Made by a program: the position numbers and the translations under genes
Part shown: positions 1-8,836 of the stretch, one piece after another
How the letters are laid out: each line of letters opens with the position of its first letter
How positions within the stretch are numbered: position 1 is the stretch's first letter
Origin: Paenalcaligenes suwonensis
GTDB lineage: Bacteria > Pseudomonadota > Gammaproteobacteria > Burkholderiales > Burkholderiaceae_B
Direction: 5' to 3'
DNA: 64,000 bases
NCBI RefSeq assembly: GCF_011290505.1
Contig: NZ_JAANPV010000001.1
Location: 372,001 to 436,000, forward strand
The notes under the pieces: model-generated
What the model was told of the DNA's origin: nothing
Database searches by the model: none
Seen by the model: only the letters and a program-made list of their open reading frames with translations

Positions 1-1083
1 GAAGTGGGCAGCTAAGCCATCACACTTCAAGATTTGCTCTTCAATTTGTGTGGGGAACACGTTCACACCACGCAAAATGATCATGTCGTCACTGCGGCCT
101 GTTACTTTAGCCATACGGCGCATGCTGCGAGCTGTGCCGGGCAGCAAGCGGGTCAAGTCGCGGGTACGGTAACGAATAATAGGCAAACCTTCTTTGGTTA
201 GGGTGGTGAACACCAACTCGCCTTCTTCACCGTCGGGCAGTACTTCGCCCGTTTCAGGGTTAATGATCTCTGGGTAGAAGTGATCTTCCCAAATGTGCAG
301 ACCGTCTTTGGTTTCTACGCATTCGTTAGCCACACCTGGGCCCATTACTTCAGACAAACCATAGATATCCACAGCGTGCATATCGAAAGCTTGTTCAATT
401 TCCAAGCGCATGGCGTTGGTCCAAGGTTCAGCACCGAAAATACCCACTTCCAGTGAGCATTCGCGTGGGTCCAAACCTTGGCGGTGGAACTCATCCAAAA
501 TAGATAGCATGTAGGATGGGGTCACCATGATGATGCGCGGTTTGAAGTCGTTAATCAGGGATACCTGACGCTCGGTCATACCACCAGAAATAGGTACTAC
601 CGTACACCCCAATTTTTCTGCGCCGTAGTGCGCACCCAAACCACCGGTAAATAAGCCGTAACCGTAGGCGTTGTGCATGATATCGCCGGGTCTACCACCA
701 GCAGCTTGGATACAGCGAGCAACCAATGTGGCCCAGGTATCGATGTCATTGCGGGTGTAGCCTACAACGGTAGGTTTACCAGTAGTGCCAGACGAGGCGT
801 GAATACGAGCCAGTTTTTCACGTGGTACCGCAAACATCCCAAAGGGGTACGATTTGCGCAGATCGTCTTTGCAGGTAAAGGGGAATTTGGCCAAGTCAGC
901 CAAGGTTTTCAGATCAGACGGGTGTACACCGGCCTCATCGAAACGCGCTTTGTAAAAAGGCGAGTTTTCGTAGGCGTGTGTCAGCGACCATTTCATACGT
1001 TCCAATTGCAGCGCGGAAATTTCGTCGCGCGATGCCAGTACTATGGGGTCCAGATCAGCTTTGTTAGGAATAATAGGTTCCAT
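1..1083 (-). CDS. paaK: phenylacetate-CoA ligase, 3' end missing
   Basis: Activates phenylacetate to phenylacetyl-CoA with ATP and CoA in the cytosol, the first step of the aerobic hybrid pathway. The first 361 codons are present; the rest (roughly 70-80 residues by family length) lies beyond the left edge. The adenylate-forming P-loop SSGTTGKPTVVGYT lies at about residues 97-110, and later segments such as YGLSEVMGPG, RYRTRDLTRL and GRSDDMIILRGVNVFPTQ fit the A3-A8 motifs of the family. Start is the ATG at 1083 with AGAGGA upstream. It is the last visible gene of the leftward paaG-paaI-paaK transcript. Family membership is certain from the motifs; phenylacetate specificity comes from the paa context. 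Confidence 0.95.
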   Translation of the reverse strand, partial: MEPIIPNKADLDPIVLASRDEISALQLERMKWSLTHAYENSPFYKARFDEAGVHPSDLKTLADLAKFPFTCKDDLRKSYPFGMFAVPREKLARIHASSGTTGKPTVVGYTRNDIDTWATLVARCIQAAGGRPGDIMHNAYGYGLFTGGLGAHYGAEKLGCTVVPISGGMTERQVSLINDFKPRIIMVTPSYMLSILDEFHRQGLDPRECSLEVGIFGAEPWTNAMRLEIEQAFDMHAVDIYGLSEVMGPGVANECVETKDGLHIWEDHFYPEIINPETGEVLPDGEEGELVFTTLTKEGLPIIRYRTRDLTRLLPGTARSMRRMAKVTGRSDDMIILRGVNVFPTQIEEQILKCDGLAAHF

Positions 1084-1130
1084 GATTTTGTGTCCTCTAC
1101 TTCTCTATTTTCTTTGATTAGCCTAGCCTC

Positions 1131-1580
1131 TTAGGGCTGGCTGTCAGGCAATAATGAACCTTTGATGGTGCGCGAAAGGCCGCGGAATTCAGCAATATGT
1201 TCGCCACGTTGGTTGTGGAGACTAATATCGTAAATACCACTGCGGCCAGCTCGGCTGACTTCACGTGCCGTAGCCGTGAGTTCATCGTCTTCGAATGCAG
1301 GGGTCAAATAGCTGATAGAGCATTGCTGGGCCACTGTTCGCTGGTTATAGGTGTTGCACGCAAAAGCAAAGCAAGAATCTGCCAAGGTAAACATGTAGCC
1401 ACCGTGACAGGTGCCATGACCGTTCAACATGTGTTTGGCAATGCGCATACGAATAGAGGCTTTTCCTGCATCTACACTTAGCAATTCCATGTTCAGGTGT
1501 TTGGTAGCGTGATCGTCTGCCCACATGGCGTCTGCGCAAGCTTGTGCTAAAGCCTGAGGGGATAGCGTGGTTGTGCTCAT
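1131..1580 (-). CDS. paaI: hydroxyphenylacetyl-CoA thioesterase PaaI
   Basis: Hot-dog fold acyl-CoA thioesterase of 149 aa. In the E. coli pathway it hydrolyses stalled ring-hydroxylated phenylacetyl-CoA products so CoA is not trapped. The active-site stretch NGHGTCHGGYMFTLADS is visible. Asn53 and Asp68 have the same 15-residue spacing as the catalytic Asn46/Asp61 pair known for E. coli PaaI. It starts one base after the paaG stop codon, so the two are translationally coupled, and paaK follows 47 bp downstream. Confidence 0.94.
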   Translation of the reverse strand: MSTTTLSPQALAQACADAMWADDHATKHLNMELLSVDAGKASIRMRIAKHMLNGHGTCHGGYMFTLADSCFAFACNTYNQRTVAQQCSISYLTPAFEDDELTATAREVSRAGRSGIYDISLHNQRGEHIAEFRGLSRTIKGSLLPDSQP

Positions 1581-1581
1581 C

Positions 1582-2379
1582 TTATTTCCCCTTGAATTCG
1601 GGTGCGCGCTTTTCCAAGAAAGCGGTTACGCCTTCTGCGTAGTCGTGACTGCGGCCTGCGCGGCGCTGTAGGTCACGCTCCAGATCCAACTGTTGATCTA
1701 GGCTGTTTTCAGAGGCGGCTTGGATGGCTTGTTTGATCAAGCCCAAACCAAAGGTGGGGCCTTGAGCCAACTGGCGTGCCAGTTTAGTAGCGGTGTCTTG
1801 CAGCTCAACATCTTCTACGGCTTGCCAAATCATGCCCCATTCAGCGGCAGTGGTGGCATCCACAGGAGCGGCGGTCAGTGCCAAAGCCTTGGCGCGTGCT
1901 TCACCAATCAGGTTAGGTAAGCTCCATGTGCCGCCTGAGTCTGGTACCAAACCAATTTTAGAAAAGGCTTGGATGAACTTTGCAGAACGAGCTGCCAAAA
2001 CGATGTCACACACCAGTGCAATATTCGCACCGGCGCCAGCGGCTACACCGTTGACCGCGCAAATTACGGGTTTTTCCAGTGCGCGAATTTGACGGATCAA
2101 AGGGTTGTAGAACTGTTCAATGGTTTGCCCCAAGTCTGGAGCTGCTTCGGCTTTGCGAGGATCTCTATCGCCCAGATCTTGCCCGGCACAAAAACCGCGC
2201 CCTGCACCCGTAAGCAGCACCGCTCGTACTTCAGGATCTTGGCTGGCGCGCTCAAATTCGGCGCGCAATGCCACGTGCATTTCCGTGTTGAACGAATTAA
2301 GTTTGTCTGGCCTGTTCAGGGTCAGGTGTAGTACGCCTTGTTCAAGACGACTCAGCACGCAATCGTGTGCAGGGTTCAT
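1582..2379 (-). CDS. paaG: 1,2-epoxyphenylacetyl-CoA isomerase PaaG
   Basis: Crotonase-family protein of 265 aa. PaaG converts ring-1,2-epoxyphenylacetyl-CoA to the oxepin-CoA and also isomerises a later intermediate. The oxyanion-hole motif GAGRGFCAGQDL (about 58-69) is present. The hydratase GGG-x-E glutamate is replaced (GAGAN, about 115-119). The isomerase-type acid Asp147 sits in KIGLVPDSGG, as expected for PaaG rather than a hydratase. Start is the ATG at 2379, preceded by AGGAGA. It is the first gene of the leftward transcript, and its promoter is interleaved with that of paaN. Confidence 0.93.
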   Translation of the reverse strand: MNPAHDCVLSRLEQGVLHLTLNRPDKLNSFNTEMHVALRAEFERASQDPEVRAVLLTGAGRGFCAGQDLGDRDPRKAEAAPDLGQTIEQFYNPLIRQIRALEKPVICAVNGVAAGAGANIALVCDIVLAARSAKFIQAFSKIGLVPDSGGTWSLPNLIGEARAKALALTAAPVDATTAAEWGMIWQAVEDVELQDTATKLARQLAQGPTFGLGLIKQAIQAASENSLDQQLDLERDLQRRAGRSHDYAEGVTAFLEKRAPEFKGK

Positions 2380-2482
2380 TGCATGTCTCCTATTGCTTTT
2401 ACGAACCAGTAGTGCCGAACCTTGCTTTGGTAGGTTTTGATTCTTTTGGTTATTTTCTCAAAGTTCGGGTATTCGGGTTGTT

Positions 2483-2517
2483 ACTATTGCATAAACCGTC
2501 CGGTCGGTCAATAATAT
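2483..2517. promoter_or_regulatory. divergent paaG/paaN promoters around a TetR-type (PaaR-like) operator
   Basis: The near-perfect inverted repeat ACCGTCCGGTCGGT lies at 2495-2508 (one mismatch from the palindrome ACCGACCGGTCGGT). On the minus strand a -35 TTGACC (2511-2506) and -10 AATAGT (2488-2483), 17 bp apart, point to paaG. On the plus strand TTGCAT (2487-2492) and AATAAT (2510-2515), also 17 bp apart, point to paaN. The operator fills both spacers. The 16-mer ACCGTCCGGTCGGTCA recurs exactly at 11914-11929. ACCG-CGGT palindromes are known for PaaR TetR-family repressors; assignment to PaaR is inferred. Confidence 0.75.
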
Positions 2518-2548
2518 TTCCGAAAATGTAGACATAGGAAAAACCAGT

Positions 2549-4210
2549 ATGCAGAGTTTATTTGAACAGCACCGCGCCATCCTAGAGGCGGCGTTAACAG
2601 CCCTGCAACAGCGCGGGTTCTGGACCGTTTATCCAGAGGTTCCCAGCGGCAAGTTTTACGGTGAAACGGCTAAAGACGATGGTTTGGCAGCGTATGAAGC
2701 TAGCCTGAATAGCCACTTCGATTTGCCGGGTCACCCCGGTGCCCCCACCGTGGGCCAAGAGCAGTCCCCTTATGGCCCTGTGCTGGGTATTACGTATCCA
2801 GCCGTAGATGCCAACACCTTGGTAGAGCATTCTAGGAATGCCGCTAAAGCGTGGGCAGAGGCCTCGCATGAAGCGCGTGCAGGGGTGTGCTTGGAAATTT
2901 TGGCACGTTTGAATAAACGCAGTTTCGAGATGGCCCATGCCGTGATGCATACCTCGGGTCAGGCATTTCCTATGGCGTTTCAAGCAGGCGGCCCGCACGC
3001 CCAAGACCGTGGTCTTGAAGCCTTGGCGTACGCGTGGGCTGAAATGGCACGTATTCCAGCGCAAGCTCAGTGGGTAAAACCACAGGGTAAGGCGGGTGAT
3101 TTGGTGCTGGAAAAGCATTGGCAGATTATTCCGCGTGGTGTTTCGGTGTTGATTGGCTGCCAAACTTTCCCTACGTGGAACAGTTATTCCGGCTTGTTTG
3201 CCAACTTGATGACCGGTAATACCGTTATTGCTAAACCGCACCCTGCTGCTATTTTGCCTATGGCAATTACTGTGCAAGTGGCACGTGCCGTGCTGACTGA
3301 GCAAGGTTTCCCAGCCGATGTAGTGTTGTTGGCGGCGGAAGATGCAGGTACTGGCTTGGCGAAAACCTTGGCTGAGCACCCAGACGTGGCGCAAATCGAT
3401 TACACCGGTTCGCACACCTTTGGAAAATGGTTGCGTGCTAACGCGGCTACACCGCTGGTGTACACCGAAGAAGCTGGCGTGAACAGCATTGTGGTGTCCG
3501 CTACCGATGACTTTAAAGGCATGTGCCAGAACATCGCGTTTTCGTTGGCACTGTATAGCGGCCAAATGTGTACAGCTCCGCAGAATATTTTTATCCCTAA
3601 AGCGGGGATTCGCGCAGGCAACGAGCACAAAACACTGGAAGAGGTACAGCAAGGTATTGCTGCTGCCATTGACGGTTTGTTAGCAGACCCAACACGTGCG
3701 GCGATGGTCGCAGGAGCCTTAGCCAATACCGACACCCTGGAGCGCGTACAAGCCATGCGCAAGGTAGCGCCTATTGTGCGTGACTCTACGGCGATCGAAG
3801 GTTTAGACAGTGCACGTACCGCTACACCTTTGTTGTTGTCGGTGCAGGCTGAAGACGAAACCTTGTACGGCACAGAATGCTTTGGCCCCATCGTGTTTTT
3901 GGTGGCTGTAGACAGTGCTGAAGAAGGGGTGCGTCGTGCCGCAACCTTAGCCAGAACTAAAGGGGCGATTACCGCCGCCTTGTATGAAACCGATGCTGAC
4001 GCCACCGAAAACGCCATTCAAGCGTTTGCGGCGGCAGGGGTAAACCTGTCCATCAACTTGATGGGCGGTATTTATGTGAACCAGAGCGCTGCTTTCAGTG
4101 ATTTCCATGTAACGGGGGCTAACCCAGCAGGAAATGCGTGTGTAGCGGATGCCGCGTTTGTGGCAAACCGCTTCCGCGTGGTGATGTGGCGTAGGCCGGT
4201 GACACAGTAA
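2549..4210 (+). CDS. paaN: phenylacetic acid degradation protein PaaN (PaaN2 type)
   Basis: Protein of 553 aa with an aldehyde-dehydrogenase-like fold, the length of the PaaN2 group found in beta- and gammaproteobacterial paa clusters. The cofactor-binding stretch GNTVIAKPHPAAILP (from about 223), a glutamate pair at about 307-308 (VYTEEAG) and the putative catalytic Cys341 in SGQMCTAPQN are visible. Its exact reaction is not firmly established. It lacks the MaoC domain that PaaZ has, and PaaZ is encoded separately at 17748, so PaaN is unlikely to be the main ring-opening enzyme. Start is the ATG at 2549 after AGGAAAAA. It leads a rightward transcript running to paaX. Confidence 0.9.
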   Translation: MQSLFEQHRAILEAALTALQQRGFWTVYPEVPSGKFYGETAKDDGLAAYEASLNSHFDLPGHPGAPTVGQEQSPYGPVLGITYPAVDANTLVEHSRNAAKAWAEASHEARAGVCLEILARLNKRSFEMAHAVMHTSGQAFPMAFQAGGPHAQDRGLEALAYAWAEMARIPAQAQWVKPQGKAGDLVLEKHWQIIPRGVSVLIGCQTFPTWNSYSGLFANLMTGNTVIAKPHPAAILPMAITVQVARAVLTEQGFPADVVLLAAEDAGTGLAKTLAEHPDVAQIDYTGSHTFGKWLRANAATPLVYTEEAGVNSIVVSATDDFKGMCQNIAFSLALYSGQMCTAPQNIFIPKAGIRAGNEHKTLEEVQQGIAAAIDGLLADPTRAAMVAGALANTDTLERVQAMRKVAPIVRDSTAIEGLDSARTATPLLLSVQAEDETLYGTECFGPIVFLVAVDSAEEGVRRAATLARTKGAITAALYETDADATENAIQAFAAAGVNLSINLMGGIYVNQSAAFSDFHVTGANPAGNACVADAAFVANRFRVVMWRRPVTQ

Positions 4211-4287
4211 GAACAAAGAAATCAAGGTGTGGCCCATAGGGTCACACCCATAACAAGCAGTTCACTTCAACAAGCTAGGAGACATAT

Positions 4288-5451
4288 ATGACTCAATACG
4301 CGTCAAAGAAAAACGTATGCAAACTCGCTGTGGCCGCCGTATTGTCCTGCGTGGCAATGGGTAGTCAGGCTGAGATACTGATAGGTTCTTCCGTATCTTC
4401 CACAGGTTTTGCATCCTTTCTAGGCGAGCCCGAAGAACAGACACTGAAAATCCTTGTAGAGGATATCAATGCCAGAGGAGGTGTTGGTGTTAAGGGTGAA
4501 AAAATCCGTTTGATCTCGTACGACGATGCGAGTGATGCCAATAAAGCACGTACTTTTGCTACACGTTTGGTAGAAGACGATGAAGTAGTGGCCATCATTG
4601 GTGGTTCTACGACTGGCGCGACAATGGCGATTATGCCTGTAGTGGAAGAGGCTGGTGTTCCATTTATTTCGTTGGCAGGTGCCATTGAAATTACGCAGCC
4701 TGTACGTAAACACACCTTCAAAACGCCTCACACGGATCGTATGGCATGTGCCAAGATTTTCGAGGATATGAAAAAGCGTGACCTGCACAGCGTAGGTATT
4801 TTGTCCGGCTCAGATAGCTTCGGCTCCTCTATGCGTAAGCAGTGTTTGGACATCGTGGGCGAGTACGACATCACCGTTGCGGGCGACGAGATTTTTGGCC
4901 CTACTGATGCCGACATGACCCCACAGCTGACTAACCTGAAAAACAAAGACGGTATTCAAGCCATCATGGTGCTGGGTCTGGGTTCGGGTCCTGCCATCGT
5001 GACACGTAACTACTCACAATTGGCCATTGATTTGCCTTTGTACCAGTCCCACGGTGTAGCATCTGATGCCTTCATCGAGTTGGCTGGTGCTAAAGAAGCC
5101 GAAGGTATTCGCCTGCCAGGTACACCGCTGTTGGTAGCCGAGCTGTTGGCGGCTGATGACCCACAACGCCCAGCTGTACAAGCGTACAAAGAGCGCTACG
5201 AGAGCAAAACTGGCAAGCCAGTTTCCACATTCGGTGGCTATGCCCATGACGCGCTGTACCTGATTGTTGATGCGATTGAGCGTGCCGGTTCCACTGATCC
5301 AGCCGCTATCCGTGATGCATTGGAAGCGACTAAAGGCTTGGTAGGTACCACCGGTGTTTACACCATGTCTCCAGAAGACCACTTAGGTCTGGATTTGACA
5401 GCATTCCGCATGCTGGAAATTCGTGATGGCAAATGGACAATCATTGAGTAA
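4288..5451 (+). CDS. periplasmic substrate-binding protein of a branched-chain-type ABC importer
   Basis: Leu/Ile/Val-binding family (peripla_BP_6) protein of 387 aa. It has an N-terminal Sec signal peptide, with likely cleavage after SQA at residue 28, followed by the typical EILIGSSVSSTG start of the mature protein. Start is the ATG at 4288 with AGGAGA upstream. It lies 77 bp after paaN and before four cognate transporter genes. Its placement inside the paa operon makes phenylacetate or a related aromatic acid a more likely ligand than branched-chain amino acids, but the sequence alone does not show the ligand. Confidence 0.9.
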   Translation: MTQYASKKNVCKLAVAAVLSCVAMGSQAEILIGSSVSSTGFASFLGEPEEQTLKILVEDINARGGVGVKGEKIRLISYDDASDANKARTFATRLVEDDEVVAIIGGSTTGATMAIMPVVEEAGVPFISLAGAIEITQPVRKHTFKTPHTDRMACAKIFEDMKKRDLHSVGILSGSDSFGSSMRKQCLDIVGEYDITVAGDEIFGPTDADMTPQLTNLKNKDGIQAIMVLGLGSGPAIVTRNYSQLAIDLPLYQSHGVASDAFIELAGAKEAEGIRLPGTPLLVAELLAADDPQRPAVQAYKERYESKTGKPVSTFGGYAHDALYLIVDAIERAGSTDPAAIRDALEATKGLVGTTGVYTMSPEDHLGLDLTAFRMLEIRDGKWTIIE

Positions 5452-5460
5452 TACGGCTAT

Positions 5461-5493
5461 CCGTGGGGTGTGGCGCTAGTCACCACCCCACGG
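5461..5493 (+). other. intergenic RNA hairpin between binding-protein and permease genes
   Basis: Perfect 10-bp inverted repeat: CCGTGGGGTG at 5461-5470 and CACCCCACGG at 5484-5493, with a 13-nt loop and no U-run after it. It lies immediately after the binding-protein stop codon. A GC-rich hairpin here commonly protects the upstream mRNA and lowers distal expression, matching the need for more binding protein than permease. That role is inferred. Confidence 0.65.
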
Positions 5494-5521
5494 TGGGCAC
5501 GCAGAAGGTCTGGAGACAGCT

Positions 5522-6394
5522 ATGTCCGAATTTATGCAGTTCCTGTTATCGGGGCTGACGGTAGGTGCCGTCTACGCGTTAGTGGCACTGGGTTTTACCA
5601 TTATTTATAACGCCTCCGATGTGGCGAACTTTGCGCAAGGTGAGTTCGTGATGTTGGGGGGCATGATCACTGCTGCGGCGTACACCGCAGGTGCGCCATT
5701 ACCCCTGGCGGCGGCATTGGCCATTGTGGTGACAGCGGTGATTGGGGTATTGCTGAACAAGTTGGCGATTGAACCGGCACGCGGTGCGCCGGTAGTAAGC
5801 CTGATCATTATTACGATCGGGGCATCCATTTTTGTACGTGGGGTGGTGCAACTGGTGTTTGATAAGCAGTTGCATAGGTTCCCTGCGTTTTCAGGAGATG
5901 ATCCTATTAGGCTGCTGGGGGCAACAATTTTGCCACAGAGTTTATGGGTGATTGCTGGTGCGTTGGTCGTGTTTGTTGGGTTGTGGCTGTTCTTTACGCG
6001 TACCTTGACGGGCCGCGCGGTATTGGCAACCGCCAATAACCGTATTGCAGCGGTATTGGTGGGGATTAATACCAAGTATGTGATGACCTTATCGTTTGCT
6101 CTGTCGGCAGCGATTGGTGCGCTGGCTGGTGTGTTGGTCACTCCTATTACGCTGACCAGCTACGACATCGGCATGACCATGGCACTGAAGGGTTTTGCAG
6201 CCGCTATGTTGGGCGGTATGGGCAACCCTAAAGGCGCGTTAGTGGGCGGTATTTTGCTTGGGGTTCTGGAAGCCATGACGGCAGGCTACATTAGTTCGCA
6301 GTACAAAGATGCGGCGGCTTTTGTGGTGATTCTGGCGGTGCTGTTCTTGATGCCACAAGGTTTGTTTGGGCGCAAATCCATGGAGAGGGTGTAA
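5522..6394 (+). CDS. ABC importer inner-membrane permease, LivH type
   Basis: Protein of 290 aa with about eight hydrophobic membrane segments, belonging to the branched-chain amino acid permease family (BPD_transp_2). The N-terminus SGLTVGAVYALVALGFTIIY and the later ANNRIAAVLVGINTKYVMTLSF segment are typical of LivH. It pairs with the LivM-type protein encoded 3 bp downstream to form the translocation pore. It forms one unit with the binding protein and two ATPases in the middle of the paa operon. Confidence 0.92.
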   Translation: MSEFMQFLLSGLTVGAVYALVALGFTIIYNASDVANFAQGEFVMLGGMITAAAYTAGAPLPLAAALAIVVTAVIGVLLNKLAIEPARGAPVVSLIIITIGASIFVRGVVQLVFDKQLHRFPAFSGDDPIRLLGATILPQSLWVIAGALVVFVGLWLFFTRTLTGRAVLATANNRIAAVLVGINTKYVMTLSFALSAAIGALAGVLVTPITLTSYDIGMTMALKGFAAAMLGGMGNPKGALVGGILLGVLEAMTAGYISSQYKDAAAFVVILAVLFLMPQGLFGRKSMERV

Positions 6395-6397
6395 ACC

Positions 6398-7354
6398 ATG
6401 AAGAAATTGTCTCCTAAACATGCCACGTTGCTGATTTTGATTGCGTTGATCGCGATTGCGCCGTGGTTCTTCCCTTCTTCTTATTACTTACGCGTGGGCT
6501 CGCTGGTGTTTGTGAACAGCTTGGCCGTAGTAGGTATTGTGATTCTTACCGGCTTTGTGGGTCAGATTAGTTTGGGCCACGCGGGTTTTATTGGTATTGG
6601 TGCGTATGCGTGCGCGCTGGCTCCTAAACATTTTGGGATTTCGGTGCTGTCAGCCGCTGTGTTGGGTGCACTGATTTCAGGTGTGTTGGCCTGGTTGGTG
6701 GGGCGACCAATTTTGCGCCTTAAAGGCTACTACTTGTCGGTGGCTACCTTGGGTTTTGGTGTGCTGATCTCCATGGTTCTGACTAACGAAGCATGGCTAA
6801 CTGGCGGCCCAGATGGCATCGTGGTGGCTGATCCTGGTTTGCGTGCCTTGCTGAAAGAGTGGGGTCTAAATCTGAGCAATGCCGAGTTCTGGTACGCCTT
6901 TAGCGGTATAGCGCTGGTGATTGGTGCTGCCATTGCTTTGAACTTGCAATACAGCGCAACAGGTCGTGCCTTGCGCGCGTTGCACGGTTCCGAAGTGGCT
7001 GCACGCACCGTAGGTGTAGATGTGGCGAGATTCAAATTACGTGGTTTTGTGATTTCCGCCATTTACGCCTCATTTGCGGGTTCTATTTTGGCGATGCAAA
7101 ACCGTTTCGTGACGCCTGACGTCGCGGGCTTTATGCACTCCATTGAAATTGTGACCATGGCCGTGTTGGGTGGTGCTGCATCGGTGTTGGGGGCGGTATT
7201 TGGTGCCACATTGTTGACAGCGTTGCCACAAGTGCTGACGTTCTTGCAAGAGTACGAGCAGATTGTGTTGGGCTTGATCATGATGCTGGTCATGATTTTT
7301 ATGCGCGAAGGCGTATTGCCTAGCTTGTCACAGAAACTACGCGGGAGAGGCTAA
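6398..7354 (+). CDS. ABC importer inner-membrane permease, LivM type
   Basis: Protein of 318 aa, strongly hydrophobic, and second pore subunit of the branched-chain-type importer. The family signature GQISLGHAGFIGIGAYACALA lies near residues 54-74. Further typical segments are GRPILRLKGYYLSVATLGFG and RALHGSEVAARTVGVDVARFK. The stop codon overlaps the ATG of the next gene by one base (TAATG), indicating translational coupling to the first ATPase. Confidence 0.92.
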   Translation: MKKLSPKHATLLILIALIAIAPWFFPSSYYLRVGSLVFVNSLAVVGIVILTGFVGQISLGHAGFIGIGAYACALAPKHFGISVLSAAVLGALISGVLAWLVGRPILRLKGYYLSVATLGFGVLISMVLTNEAWLTGGPDGIVVADPGLRALLKEWGLNLSNAEFWYAFSGIALVIGAAIALNLQYSATGRALRALHGSEVAARTVGVDVARFKLRGFVISAIYASFAGSILAMQNRFVTPDVAGFMHSIEIVTMAVLGGAASVLGAVFGATLLTALPQVLTFLQEYEQIVLGLIMMLVMIFMREGVLPSLSQKLRGRG

Positions 7355-8145
7355 TGAGTTTATTAGACGTTAAAAACGTAGGCATCTCTTTCGGTGGTTT
7401 GCGTGCGGTACACGACGTGAGCTTTGCGGTACGCGAAAGTGAAATCGTCTCGGTGATTGGGCCCAATGGTGCCGGTAAAACCACCTTGTTCAATATGTTG
7501 TCGGGGGTGTATCAACCGCAGCAAGGCGAAGTATTGCTAAATAACGAGCCAGTAACTGGTATGGCACCGCACTTGTTGGCTCGCCGAGGTATGTCCCGTA
7601 CCTTTCAAAACTTGCAAGTGTTTCCAGCAATGACCGCATTGGAAAACGTGGCCACAGGTTTTCACCTGCAAGAAAACGGGTCGTTGTTGGCTGATTTGTT
7701 GGGCTTGCCGTCAGCGCGTAGACGTACTAAGCGTTCAGAAGATCAAGCACGAGAGCTATTAGACCGTGTAGGGCTAGGGCGTGCGGCAGAATTTGAAGCG
7801 GGTTCGTTGTCGTACGGGTCGTTAAAACGCTTGGAAATCGCCAGAGCCTTGGCGCTAGAGCCTAAGCTGCTGCTGTTGGATGAGCCAGCTGCAGGGTGTA
7901 ATGCCGTAGAGACAGAAGAAATTGAAAAGCTGGTGGCCGAAGTGGCTAGCAGTGGTATTGCGATTTTGTTGGTGGAGCATGACATGAAAATGGTGATGCG
8001 TATTTCCAATCAAATTGTGGTGCTGGATCACGGTGAAAAAATTGCCGAAGGTGTGCCTGCTGAGATCGCTAGCCATCCACGTGTAATCGAAGCCTATCTA
8101 GGTGCAGGCGCAAAAGAGGAGGCCGCCAAATATGCTGAGTGTTAA
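7354..8145 (+). CDS. ABC importer ATPase, LivG type
   Basis: Cytoplasmic nucleotide-binding subunit of 263 aa. Walker A GPNGAGKTT is at about 36-44, followed by the LivG-specific SRTFQNLQVFPAMTALENV. A signature-like LSYGSLKRLEIARAL precedes Walker B LLLLDEPAAG. The Cys/Asn in AAGCNAVETEEI where most LivG proteins read GLNP-ET is a small deviation. It works as a heterodimer with the following ATPase. Confidence 0.92.
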   Translation: MSLLDVKNVGISFGGLRAVHDVSFAVRESEIVSVIGPNGAGKTTLFNMLSGVYQPQQGEVLLNNEPVTGMAPHLLARRGMSRTFQNLQVFPAMTALENVATGFHLQENGSLLADLLGLPSARRRTKRSEDQARELLDRVGLGRAAEFEAGSLSYGSLKRLEIARALALEPKLLLLDEPAAGCNAVETEEIEKLVAEVASSGIAILLVEHDMKMVMRISNQIVVLDHGEKIAEGVPAEIASHPRVIEAYLGAGAKEEAAKYAEC

Positions 8146-8833
8146 TCAATTACGTTCCAGCTATGGCCGCATCGAAGTGCTGCATGGCATTGATCTGGAA
8201 ATTAGTGCCGGCGAGATTGTCGTGGTGGTGGGTGCAAACGGTGCGGGTAAAACTACCTTGTTACGTTGCTTATCTGGTATTCAACCGGTGCAAGATGGCA
8301 ATATTGTGTTCAGGGGTGAAAACCTAAACACCATGCCAGCCTACCAACGCGTGAAACGCGGTTTGGCACAGTCACCCGAAGGGCGTCAGATTTTTACTAG
8401 CCTAACAGTAGAGGAAAATCTGCGTTTAGGGGCGTACCTGTATACCGACGACAAAGTAGAGCGAGACATGGAAGATGCCTTCAACATGTTTCCTATTTTG
8501 CGTGAAAAACGTAACTTGGCAGCGGGTGGTTTATCGGGAGGGCAGCAGCAAATGTTGGCGATAGCGCGTGCGCTGCTGAGCCGCCCATCGTGTTTATTGT
8601 TAGATGAGCCTAGCATGGGGTTGGCCCCCATTTTGGTGGCTCAGATTTTTGATGTGGTGAAAAGTCTGAAAGAGTTGGACGTCACCGTGTTGTTGGTAGA
8701 GCAAAATGCGTTTGGCGCGTTATCCGTTGCTGATAGGGGCTATGTGATGGAAACAGGGCATATCACCCTGTCCGGTCCGGCTCAGCAATTGATTGAAGAC
8801 CCGCGTATACGCTCTGCCTATCTGGGGATGTAA
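8132..8833 (+). CDS. ABC importer ATPase, LivF type
   Basis: Second ATPase of the importer, 233 aa. Walker A GANGAGKTT is at about 34-42, with the LivF-typical LAQSPEGRQIFTSLTVEENL, signature LSGGQQQMLAIARALL and Walker B LLLDEPSMGLAP. The ATG at 8132 is chosen because AGGAGG lies just upstream at a good distance. This makes the gene overlap the previous one by 14 bp, usual for coupled livG-livF pairs. An upstream GTG at 8102 is in frame but has no comparable ribosome-binding site. Confidence 0.92.
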   Translation: MLSVNQLRSSYGRIEVLHGIDLEISAGEIVVVVGANGAGKTTLLRCLSGIQPVQDGNIVFRGENLNTMPAYQRVKRGLAQSPEGRQIFTSLTVEENLRLGAYLYTDDKVERDMEDAFNMFPILREKRNLAAGGLSGGQQQMLAIARALLSRPSCLLLDEPSMGLAPILVAQIFDVVKSLKELDVTVLLVEQNAFGALSVADRGYVMETGHITLSGPAQQLIEDPRIRSAYLGM

Positions 8834-8836
8834 ACG

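Noticed and set aside
2594..3652. 352-codon open frame on the minus strand opposite paaN
   Set aside because: Lies wholly inside paaN, has no family motifs and Cys/His-rich composition typical of a reverse-frame shadow.
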